Origin: Camelimonas fluminis
Lineage (GTDB): Bacteria; Pseudomonadota; Alphaproteobacteria; Rhizobiales; Beijerinckiaceae
DNA: 64,000 nt
NCBI RefSeq assembly: GCF_014656355.1
Contig: NZ_BNCG01000004.1
Coordinates: 186,001 to 250,000 of the forward strand
Direction: 5' to 3'
The translations under genes and the position numbers were made by a program. Of this stretch, positions 46,441 to 53,264 are shown one piece after another (positions within the stretch are counted from its first letter, which is position 1; each line of letters starts with the position of its first letter). Under the pieces are notes generated by a model that saw only the letters and a list, made by a program, of their open reading frames with translations, had not been told where the DNA came from and did not search any database.

Positions 46441-46753
46441 AGGAGAGCTGACGGGTTTTCGGCGAGCCGGAGTTTGCCGAAAAACCTCCCGGCGCTGCTG
46501 CGCCAGAACGCTTTGGGGTTGCAAATGGGCGCCGGCGCCCGTCGACGCCAGATCGTTAACCACTTCTCGGTCAAATTCGGCAATGACCTCAAAATTCGGC
46601 GCGCTGGTTTCGACCGGGCGCGGACGCCCCCGGAACGGCATCGCTGGCGGACGGGGTCCTGGCTTTTCACCGGGTCCGGAACCGTTTCCGGCGCACCGGA
46701 CTTTCCCAACGGGCAACGCGCGCCGTAGCGGCTCGCATGCAGTGGAGCGACAG
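46441..46753. other. Intergenic region before lytic transglycosylase gene
   Basis: About 310 bases with no supported gene or clear promoter. Confidence 0.4.
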
Positions 46754-47581
46754 ATGAACTTCAGAAGCATGAGAGGTTTGGCAATCGCGGCGCTGGCCGG
46801 GGCCGGAATGAGCATGGCCGCAAGCGCCGCCAGCGCCGCCCAGTGCGGCAATGGCCCTGAAGGTTTCGGCGCCTGGTTGACCCAGTTCAAGCAGGAAGCG
46901 GCCTCGGCCGGCATCAGCCCGGCCGTCATCAACGCCGCGCTCGGCGACGTGGCCTATGACAGGCGCATTATCGGCCTCGATCGCAATCAGAGACATTTCA
47001 AGGTCAGCTTCGAGAAGTTCATCGCCAATCGCGTCAGCCCCGGCCGCATCGCCAAGGGCAGGCAGATGATGCAGCGGCACGCCAGCACCTTGCGCCGCAT
47101 CGAGTCGCAATACGGCGTGCCTGGCGAGATCGTCGTGGCGATCTGGGGCATGGAGACGGATTATGGCGTGGTGCGCGGCAATATCCCGGCGTTTCGCGCC
47201 CTGTCGACACTGGCCTATGACTGCCGCCGCTCCGAATTCTTCACCCGGCAGTTGATGGACGCCCTGCGCGTCGTGCAGCGCGGCGACCTGAGCCCGCAGC
47301 AGATGCGCGGCGCCTGGGCTGGCGAAATCGGCCAGGCGCAGTTCATGCCCTCGGCCTATTATCGCTATGCCGTCGACTTCGATGGCAATGGTCACGCCGA
47401 TCTCATTAACAGTTCTGCCGACACGCTGGGCTCCATCGCCAATTACTTGCGCGGTCACGGTTGGTCACGTGGCGCCGGTTATCATCCTGGTCAGCCGAAT
47501 TTCGCCGTGATGCGCGAGTGGAACAAGGCGGAAGTCTATGCCCGCGCCCTTGGTTATTTCGCTGACAAGCTGAAGAACTGA
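46754..47581 (+). CDS. Lytic murein transglycosylase (MltB family)
   Basis: A 275-residue exported protein. The signal peptide (residues 1-28) ends ASAASAA. The domain has FGAWLTQFKQEAASAGIS, SFEKFIANRVSPGRIAKGRQ, the catalytic glutamate in AIWGMETDYGVVRG, GEIGQAQFMPSAYYRYAVDF and DTLGSIANYLRGHGW. It cleaves peptidoglycan glycan strands in the periplasm. It lacks the extra C-terminal peptidoglycan-binding domain often seen. A 7-bp hairpin overlaps its stop codon. The GTA cluster begins 290 bases downstream. Confidence 0.94.
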   Translation: MNFRSMRGLAIAALAGAGMSMAASAASAAQCGNGPEGFGAWLTQFKQEAASAGISPAVINAALGDVAYDRRIIGLDRNQRHFKVSFEKFIANRVSPGRIAKGRQMMQRHASTLRRIESQYGVPGEIVVAIWGMETDYGVVRGNIPAFRALSTLAYDCRRSEFFTRQLMDALRVVQRGDLSPQQMRGAWAGEIGQAQFMPSAYYRYAVDFDGNGHADLINSSADTLGSIANYLRGHGWSRGAGYHPGQPNFAVMREWNKAEVYARALGYFADKLKN

Positions 47582-47596
47582 GCCGATTTTCGGCTC
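47580..47596 (+). terminator. Hairpin at the transglycosylase stop
   Basis: A perfect 7-bp stem (gagccga/tcggctc) with a TTT loop begins in the stop codon. No T-run follows, so termination is only possible. Confidence 0.3.
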
Positions 47597-47643
47597 GCGA
47601 CGCCGGTCTGATGGCGCGATGGTTGTTTGTGGGAAAATAGTCC

Positions 47644-47672
47644 TTGACAATCGCGCGCTGCCAGGCTATGGT
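47644..47672 (+). promoter_or_regulatory. Sigma-70-like promoter before the GTA cluster
   Basis: A perfect TTGACA (47644-47649), a 17-base spacer and TATGGT (47667-47672). Expected transcription start is near 47679, about 195 bases before the first GTA gene. It is the clearest promoter in the window. Confidence 0.75.
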
Positions 47673-47678
47673 TCATGC

Positions 47679-47827
47679 ATGCTCAAGAATTGTGGCTGGG
47701 GCGTTCGATGCGCCGCCGTATTGGCGGGCTTGGGCGGTCGGAAAAACTGAAAATGTTTCCGTTTCTTTGAGCCGCTTACAACAGGTTGCCTGTTTGAGAT
47801 AAAGCCGCGCCCTTGGCGCGGTTTTTT
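47679..47827 (+). ncRNA. Candidate structured leader or small RNA before the GTA cluster
   Basis: The predicted transcript of about 150 bases has several hairpins (47739-47761; 47780-47794) and ends in a strong intrinsic terminator. It contains no convincing peptide gene. Either it is an independent small RNA or an attenuating 5' leader controlling read-through into the GTA structural genes. It matches no RNA family that I recognise. Confidence 0.5.
47804..47827 (+). terminator. Intrinsic terminator ahead of the first GTA gene
   Basis: A perfect 7-bp GC stem (ccgcgcc/ggcgcgg), a CTT loop and T6, then gttgcc. It lies between the promoter at 47644 and the small terminase gene at 47874, so any transcript reaching the GTA from that promoter must read through it. 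Confidence 0.85.
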
Positions 47828-47873
47828 GTTGCCCCGCGCAATCTGGCAATTCTGCCGGACATCCGGAGGTCTC

Positions 47874-48347
47874 ATGTCCATGTCAAGAAAGGGGACGGGG
47901 CGGGCTGGCCAGTCGGCGCAAGCAGAAACAGCCGGCAAGCCGGACGCGACAAAACGGAAGCCGGCCCGGCGTTTGCCGGCGCGGCGGGTCCGGACGTCCC
48001 CCGATGCGGGAATCGTAACCGGATCTGCAAGGCGGCCGCAATTGGTGGCGCGGCTGTGGGCCGCCGCCGAGCGTCACATGAGCGAAATCGAAACGGCCTT
48101 GGCGGCGGCGCCTGGCGACGGCGCTGCCCGCGAACGCGAGGCGAAGCTGATGGCCATGCTGGTGCGGGTGGCCGCCGGCCTCGCCGCGCTGGAGCGCACG
48201 GTCGCCGGCCAAATGTCAGGCAGGGAGGTCCAGGGCGATGACGCTGGCGCAGGACTGCCCGACGATATCGACGGATTCCGCCGCGAGCTTGCGGAGCGCA
48301 TTGCTGCGTTGCGCCGACGCGGGGCTGTTGACGACGTTTCTGGATGA
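47874..48347 (+). CDS. GTA small terminase-like protein (g1)
   Basis: A 157-residue protein in the position of GTA gene 1. The N-terminal 60 residues are basic and disordered (SRKGTGRAGQSAQAETAGKP). The rest is helical (LVARLWAAAERHMSEIETAL; EREAKLMAMLVRVAAGLAAL), as in GTA small terminases, which form a DNA-recognition ring. Sequence similarity is low, so the call leans on order. The ATG at 47874 follows GGAGGT. It overlaps the large terminase gene by 110 bases. Confidence 0.7.
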   Translation: MSMSRKGTGRAGQSAQAETAGKPDATKRKPARRLPARRVRTSPDAGIVTGSARRPQLVARLWAAAERHMSEIETALAAAPGDGAAREREAKLMAMLVRVAAGLAALERTVAGQMSGREVQGDDAGAGLPDDIDGFRRELAERIAALRRRGAVDDVSG

Positions 48348-49596
48348 GCTGTCGCCGGGCGCCCTGGCGCGGCTGGCCGCCGACTGGCCGCTATTCGCCA
48401 GGCCTGACCAGATGCCTCCGCCAGGCGACTGGACCATCTGGCTGATGATTGGCGGGCGCGGCGCCGGCAAGACCCGGGCGGGCGCCGAATGGGTGCGCGG
48501 CATGGCCCTGGGCCTGCAGCCGTTTGCCCTTGCGCCCGCTGGACGCATTGCTTTGGTGGGCGAGACCTACGCCGACGTGCGCGACGTCATGATCGAGGGA
48601 GTCTCGGGACTGCTGTCGCTTGGCGGGGCAAGCCGGCCGGCCTGGTCGCCCGCGCGGCGTCGGCTGGAATGGCCGAACGGCGCCATCGCCCAAGCATTTT
48701 CCGCTGAGGATCCGCAAGGTCTGCGCGGTCCGCAGTTCGAGGCGGCCTGGTGCGATGAGTTATGCAAGTGGCGCAACGCCGACGAAACCTGGGACATGCT
48801 GCAGTTCGGCCTGCGTCTTGGCGCGCATCCACGACAGCTGGTCACCACGACGCCCCGGCCGATGCCGCTGTTGCGCGCCCTGATGACGGACCCGCGCGCC
48901 GTGCTGTCGCGAGCCCGGACGCGGGACAACGCCGCCAATCTGGCTCCGGCGTTCCTGGAAGCCGTGGTCGGCCGCTACGCCGGCACGCGGCTGGGACGTC
49001 AGGAACTGGACGGTGAACTGGTGGAGGAGCGCGCCGGGGCCCTGTGGTCGCGCGTCGCCATTGAGGCCGCGCGGGTGGCGAAGGCGCCGCCGTTCGCCCG
49101 CCTCGTTGTCGCCATCGACCCGCCGGCCAGCTCCGGCCGGCGCGCCGACCGTTGCGGCATTGTCGCTGCGGGGCGGGCTGCTGACGGCCTGATCTACGTG
49201 CTGGAGGACGCCACCCTGGCCCGCGCCACGCCCGCCGTATGGGCTGCCCGCGCCATCGCGCTGTACCACCGCCACGCAGCCGATGCGCTGGTGGTGGAGG
49301 TGAACCAGGGCGGCGAAATGGCGACCGCCGTGCTGCGCCAGTGCGACGCCGCGGCGCCGGTGACGCCGGTGCGGGCGACGCGGGGCAAGTATGTCCGCGC
49401 CGAGCCGGTCGCTGCATTGGCCGAGCAGCGGCGTCTGAAGTTCTGTGGAACATTCCCGGAGCTGGAAGACGAACTTTGTGATTTTGGGCCGGACGGCCTT
49501 TCCGGCGGGCGCTCGCCTGACCGGATGGACGCGATGGTCTGGGCCGTCACCGCCCTGATGGGCGATAGCGCGCCGCCACGCATCCGAACGCTGTGA
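48238..49596 (+). CDS. GTA terminase large subunit (g2)
   Basis: A 452-residue DNA-packaging motor. The ATPase domain has Walker A GGRGAGKTRAGAEWVRG, Walker B-like AAWCDELCKWRNAD and VTTTPRPMPLLRAL. The C-terminal nuclease domain has VVAIDPPASSGRRADRCGI, VVEVNQGGEM and SPDRMDAMVWAV. The layout and the N-terminal lead-in (LLTTFLDELSPGALARLAADW) are those of R. capsulatus-type GTA terminases, which package random host DNA. A GGGAGG site lies inside the small terminase gene. Confidence 0.95.
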   Translation: MTLAQDCPTISTDSAASLRSALLRCADAGLLTTFLDELSPGALARLAADWPLFARPDQMPPPGDWTIWLMIGGRGAGKTRAGAEWVRGMALGLQPFALAPAGRIALVGETYADVRDVMIEGVSGLLSLGGASRPAWSPARRRLEWPNGAIAQAFSAEDPQGLRGPQFEAAWCDELCKWRNADETWDMLQFGLRLGAHPRQLVTTTPRPMPLLRALMTDPRAVLSRARTRDNAANLAPAFLEAVVGRYAGTRLGRQELDGELVEERAGALWSRVAIEAARVAKAPPFARLVVAIDPPASSGRRADRCGIVAAGRAADGLIYVLEDATLARATPAVWAARAIALYHRHAADALVVEVNQGGEMATAVLRQCDAAAPVTPVRATRGKYVRAEPVAALAEQRRLKFCGTFPELEDELCDFGPDGLSGGRSPDRMDAMVWAVTALMGDSAPPRIRTL

Positions 49597-49649
49597 CGAC
49601 GGCGCGAGCCTGGATCACGGTCGCATCATGACAATTCAGGGAGAACGCC

Positions 49650-50846
49650 ATGCCGCGTCTGTTGCGCCGGTTGCTGGACCGTCTGTCGCCGTCGCCGGAA
49701 GCGCCCGTCGCGCAGGAGCACATGGAGCGCCGGTCGGCGCCGGGCGCATTCGTGGCGTGGTCGACGCCAGGACGGCCGGTGTGGTCGGCGCGGGATTACG
49801 GCGCTTTCGCCCGCGAGGGCTTTCAGGCCAACGCCATCGCCCATCGCTGCGTGCGGTTGGTGAGCGAGGCGGCCGCCGCGGCGCCGCTGCTGCTCTATGA
49901 AGGCCGGCGTGAGCTGACCAGCCATCCGCTGCTCGATCTGCTGGCCCGGCCCAATCCGCACGAGGGCGGCGGCGTGCTGCTGGAAGCGATCTATGGTCAT
50001 CTGCTGGTGGCCGGCAACGCTTACGTCGAAGCTGTGCAAATCGATGATGTTCCGCGCGAACTCTACGCGCTGCGGCCAGACCGCATGCGCGTGGTGCCCG
50101 GCCCCGATGGCTGGCCCGAAGCCTGGGAATACACCGCTGGCGGGCGCAGCGTGCGCTTCCGCCGCGCCGCCGGTCGCATCAGCCCAATCCTGCATCTGAA
50201 GCAGTTTCACCCCGCCGATGATCACTACGGCTTTTCCGCCATGGAAGCGGCCGCGACGGCGCTGGATCTGCACAATGCTGCCTCGGCCTGGAACAAGGCG
50301 CTGCTCGACAATGCGGCCCGGCCGTCCGGGGCGCTGGTCTATTCGGGCGCCCAGGGCGTTGGCCTGAGCGACGCCCAGTTTGCGCGGCTGCGGGCCGAAA
50401 TGGAGGCGCAGTTTCAGGGCGCCGCCAACGCCGGGCGCCCCCTGCTGCTCGATGGCGGTCTCGACTGGAAGCCGCTGTCGCTAACGCCAAAGGACATGGA
50501 TTTCATCGAGGCGCGATCGGCGGCGGCGCGCGAGATCGCCCTGGCTCTCGGGGTGCCGCCGCTGCTGCTGGGGCTGCCTGGGGACAGCACCTACAGCAAC
50601 TACGCCGAGGCAAACCGCGCCTTCTGGCGTCAGACCGTGCTGCCGCTGGCGCGACGCACCGCCGCCAGCCTGGCCCACTGGCTGGCGCCCGCGTGGGGTC
50701 ATGGTTTGCGCCTTGAACCCGATCTGGATGCGATCGAGGCGCTGTCGACCGAGCGTGAGGCGCTCTGGCGGCGGGTCAGCGCGGCGCCATTCCTGAGTGA
50801 CGGGGAGAAGCGGGAGGCTGTCGGCTATGGGGCTGGCAAGACATGA
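49650..50846 (+). CDS. GTA portal protein (g3)
   Basis: A 398-residue HK97-family phage portal protein forming the ring through which DNA enters the capsid. Features include YGAFAREGFQANAIAHRCVRL, LLARPNPHEGG, AIYGHLLVAGNAYVE, ELYALRPDRMRVVPG, LHLKQFHPADDHYGFSAMEAA and ALGVPPLLLGLPGDSTYSNY. About 50 bases separate it from the terminase; a GGGAG ribosome site precedes the ATG. An AT-rich spacer follows. Confidence 0.95.
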   Translation: MPRLLRRLLDRLSPSPEAPVAQEHMERRSAPGAFVAWSTPGRPVWSARDYGAFAREGFQANAIAHRCVRLVSEAAAAAPLLLYEGRRELTSHPLLDLLARPNPHEGGGVLLEAIYGHLLVAGNAYVEAVQIDDVPRELYALRPDRMRVVPGPDGWPEAWEYTAGGRSVRFRRAAGRISPILHLKQFHPADDHYGFSAMEAAATALDLHNAASAWNKALLDNAARPSGALVYSGAQGVGLSDAQFARLRAEMEAQFQGAANAGRPLLLDGGLDWKPLSLTPKDMDFIEARSAAAREIALALGVPPLLLGLPGDSTYSNYAEANRAFWRQTVLPLARRTAASLAHWLAPAWGHGLRLEPDLDAIEALSTEREALWRRVSAAPFLSDGEKREAVGYGAGKT

Positions 50847-50956
50847 TGAATGTACAACAGTCGTTTTTCTTAAGTATTAATCTCTTGTACATAAGTTGAT
50901 TTCATGAACTGATCTGTTAAATGATTAATGTTCATGTATGATTTCTGGGGTGGTGA
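50847..50956. other. AT-rich spacer inside the GTA cluster
   Basis: 110 bases of AT-rich sequence within an otherwise GC-rich operon. It holds an inverted repeat tgtacaa/ttgtaca (50851-50857, 50885-50891). A weak promoter-like pair follows (TTGATT 50896, TAAATG 50918). It probably arrived with the downstream SUKH gene and could drive it independently. Confidence 0.6.
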
Positions 50957-51805
50957 ATGAGCGTTGTTTTGTTTTTGTCTGGAGCGACAGGTGATTGTGG
51001 ACGGCGGGAGCTGGCGAACTGTTGCAACGGATTTCGTAATACGCCGCCCGGTTGGGTGTGGCGGGAGCAGGGGCCGGGCGGCGCGTTGAATCTTGCGCCG
51101 GAGGACGCCTGGCGTCGGCAGGGCAGACTGGGCGCCGCGCCGCCGCCGCCCCGGCAGGATGACGACGACGCCAGCGCCAGCCCGCTGCGCAACAACGCGG
51201 CCGGCCGGCTGCCAGAACAGATTGCCGCCACAGGCGGGGAACTGGAGCGACCGGCGACTTTTCAGGAGATCGGCGCCTATGAGAACGCCTGCGGCGCGCC
51301 TCTGCCGCGCGACTATGTGGAGTTCTTGCGGGAGGGGCAGTTTGCGGCGCCCGTCATGCGCTTCTTTGATGCGCCTGATGTTGGCGGCGGTTTCGACGCG
51401 CTACAGTGTTTCTTCGGCTTCGGCTTGCCATGGCCCACCTGCAATCTGGATTACGTGCGGCAGCTCTATGCCGGCGGCGCCCCGGATCGGGTTGTTCCGA
51501 TCGCTGGCAACGGCGCTGGCGACTATGTCTGCCTTGACCTGCGTGGCGGCGATACGGCCCGGCAGGCTCCGGTTGCACTATGGCGGCTCGATCATTTCTG
51601 GCGCGCTGGCGAATGGCGGGAGCAGGATTTCATTCGTCTGGCAGGCAGTTTTTCCGAGTTTGTCATGGGACTTCGACAGGCGCCGCGCCGCAGCGTGACT
51701 GGCGAAGGGGCGTCGCGTCCGGCGCCGTCCAGCCAGCGCGCGCCATCACAGGCGGCCGCTCCCTTGATGACCTTCGGGCCGTTGCTCGGGCGCTGGTCCG
51801 CCTGA
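50957..51805 (+). CDS. SUKH (SMI1/KNR4)-domain protein inserted in GTA cluster
   Basis: A 282-residue protein. The N-terminal 85 residues are unusual (Cys near 14, 22 and 23; a Pro/Asp-rich stretch at 61-71). Residues 101-240 match the SUKH fold: FQEIGAYENACGAPLPRDYV, VEFLREG, then VVPIAGNGAGDYVCLDL and AGSFSEFVMGL. SUKH proteins are mostly immunity proteins of polymorphic toxin systems, and some act elsewhere. No toxin gene is adjacent. A 40-residue Pro/Ser/Ala-rich tail ends the protein. It sits between the portal and protease genes, where GTAs normally have only a small gene. A GGGGTGG ribosome site precedes the ATG. Confidence 0.75.
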   Translation: MSVVLFLSGATGDCGRRELANCCNGFRNTPPGWVWREQGPGGALNLAPEDAWRRQGRLGAAPPPPRQDDDDASASPLRNNAAGRLPEQIAATGGELERPATFQEIGAYENACGAPLPRDYVEFLREGQFAAPVMRFFDAPDVGGGFDALQCFFGFGLPWPTCNLDYVRQLYAGGAPDRVVPIAGNGAGDYVCLDLRGGDTARQAPVALWRLDHFWRAGEWREQDFIRLAGSFSEFVMGLRQAPRRSVTGEGASRPAPSSQRAPSQAAAPLMTFGPLLGRWSA

Positions 51806-51828
51806 CGGCGGTCGTCTGTTTCATGCCC

Positions 51829-51854
51829 GTCGCGAAGACGCGAATGTTCGCGAC
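51829..51854. repeat. Hairpin after the SUKH gene
   Basis: A perfect 8-bp inverted repeat (gtcgcgaa/ttcgcgac) with a 10-base loop, 24 bases after the SUKH stop. No T-run. It could mark the 3' end of the inserted segment or a weak transcript end. Confidence 0.5.
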
Positions 51855-51977
51855 CTGTGAAGCTCAAATCAATGTAACGCATTTCACGACAAGAAATGCT
51901 GGGCGTAGATCGGGTTCATCAAAGCCGGAATGAGACGAACTCATTGAGTTTTCATGAATCCAGGGGGGGAGCCAGCG

Positions 51978-52163
51978 ATGGGATCAGTTCTCGACGCGTT
52001 CGTTTCCCGCGCCGATCTGGCGGATCTTGCGCTGCTGATGTGGGCGGTCGGCGTCACCGGCCTGTTGTTGGTGGCGCTGCAGCAATTGGGCGTCGCCAAC
52101 CGCCGGTTTGACCTGTTTGTACAGGAACTGGCGCGGTTCAATCGCAAGTTTGGCGACAGGTAG
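51978..52163 (+). CDS. Small GTA membrane protein (g3.5 position)
   Basis: A 61-residue protein with one transmembrane helix (ADLALLMWAVGVTGLLLVALQ, residues 12-34) and a charged C terminus (RRFDLFVQELARFNRKFGD). It lies between portal and protease, where GTA clusters carry a small gene often labelled g3.5. The role is unknown; holin-like or morphogenetic functions are possible. The ATG at 51978 follows GGGGAGCC. Confidence 0.65.
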   Translation: MGSVLDAFVSRADLADLALLMWAVGVTGLLLVALQQLGVANRRFDLFVQELARFNRKFGDR

Positions 52164-52275
52164 GCGACGCATGACCGCTCATGATGAACCTGGGCAATCG
52201 TTATTTCGACGCATTTGTCCGGCGCGATGCGAATGTCCGCTCCGCTGAAAATGCGATGAGTATGGGGGACTGACG

Positions 52276-52536
52276 ATGGGAAGGTTGAAGCAGGCCGCCC
52301 GGGCCATGCGCCGCCGCGTCGAGGCAACGGGCGGGGCGCCGGAGCAGCCATTGTTTACGGCGGTCACGGTCGGCTGGGGGCGAAGCCGCAAGCGACATAA
52401 GCAGGGCGGCGCCGCCGTGGAGGTGATCGCCACCTTCGTTGGCGTGCTTGGCCGCCTTGAAGCTGCCCAGCCAGCCAACCGCCCGGGGCTCCATCCGGCG
52501 CCTTCCGCCGGTTCCGGGATTGCTGTGGAGGGTTAA
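52276..52536 (+). CDS. Small protein of unknown function in GTA cluster
   Basis: An 86-residue frame with a GGGGGA ribosome site nine bases upstream of its ATG. It ends three bases before the protease gene. It is basic at the N terminus (RLKQAARAMRRRVEA) with a hydrophobic middle (GAAVEVIATFVGVLGRL). I do not recognise the family. The tight spacing with the protease gene argues that it is translated. Confidence 0.55.
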   Translation: MGRLKQAARAMRRRVEATGGAPEQPLFTAVTVGWGRSRKRHKQGGAAVEVIATFVGVLGRLEAAQPANRPGLHPAPSAGSGIAVEG

Positions 52537-52538
52537 GC

Positions 52539-53048
52539 ATGGGCGTTCATGTGGCGCCGGATGTTTTGCCCGATGGAATTTTTTCAGGCTACGCCAGCCT
52601 GTTCGGGACGCCGGATCTGGGCGGAGACGTCGTGCAGCGCGGCGCGTTCGCCGCGAGCCTGATGCGTCGCGGAGCCGGTCAGGTGCGGATGTTGTGGCAG
52701 CATGATCCGGCCCAGCCGCTGGGGCGGTGGCTCGACATTCGCGAGGATGCGCGTGGCCTGCGGGTGCGCGGCCAGCTCAATCTGGCGGTGCAGCGCGCCC
52801 GCGAACTGCAGGCGCTGGTGGCCCAGAAGGCGGTGGACGGCCTGTCCATCGGCTTTCACGCCACGCGCGCCAGCCGCGACGGGCGTAGCGGTCTCAGGCG
52901 GCTGCTCCATGTTGATCTGTGGGAAATTTCGCTGGTAACCTTTCCCATGCAGCCAGCCGCCCGGATTATCGAAACGCGCGGCGGTGGGCATGAACAATGC
53001 CTGCTCGCCAGCATTCACCGCATGACCCGGGCGCTGCCGCCGGGTTAG
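52539..53048 (+). CDS. GTA prohead protease (g4)
   Basis: A 169-residue HK97-type (U35) prohead serine protease that trims the capsid protein during maturation. Features are FSGYASLFGTPDLGGDVVQRGAF, the catalytic His in MLWQHDPAQPLGRW, the Ser in VDGLSIGFHA, and LWEISLVTFPMQPAA. Length is normal. The stop is followed at once by dispersed-repeat copy D and a terminator, separating it from the capsid gene. Confidence 0.94.
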   Translation: MGVHVAPDVLPDGIFSGYASLFGTPDLGGDVVQRGAFAASLMRRGAGQVRMLWQHDPAQPLGRWLDIREDARGLRVRGQLNLAVQRARELQALVAQKAVDGLSIGFHATRASRDGRSGLRRLLHVDLWEISLVTFPMQPAARIIETRGGGHEQCLLASIHRMTRALPPG

Positions 53049-53150
53049 CGCATTTTCAGAAAGCTGGAGCCCGCTTTTCGTGAAGAAAATGCGCAAGCTT
53101 AAAGAGATGTAGTATTTTCGGTGAACTGGACTTAACCGAAAATACTCGGA
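53047..53150. repeat. Dispersed palindromic repeat, composite copy D, inside GTA cluster
   Basis: Two palindromes. gcgcattttc/gaaaatgcgc (53048-53057, 53085-53094) and gtattttcggt/accgaaaatac (53112-53122, 53135-53145) are joined by the aaagagatgt link also found in copy B. It overlaps the protease stop codon. Confidence 0.85.
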
Positions 53151-53192
53151 GCGACAGCTCGCAATATTTCTCCGCTTTGGATGATGTTGACG

Positions 53193-53221
53193 CCGCCGGC
53201 CGGCATGGCCGGCGGTTTTTT
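53193..53221 (+). terminator. Intrinsic terminator ahead of the capsid gene
   Basis: A perfect 9-bp GC stem (ccgccggcc/ggccggcgg), a 5-base loop and T6 followed by gttgcc, the same tail as the terminator at 47804. It lies 44 bases before the capsid start codon, inside the GTA structural operon, with no clear promoter between it and the gene. Confidence 0.85.
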
Positions 53222-53264
53222 GTTGCCTGCAAGCCAGGCGCCCGCACCTAACGATGGAGTGGTC

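Noticed and set aside
52170-52247. 25-codon ORF (MTAHDEPGQS...) between the small GTA genes
   Set aside because: Weak ribosome site, no recognisable features and too short to support from sequence alone.
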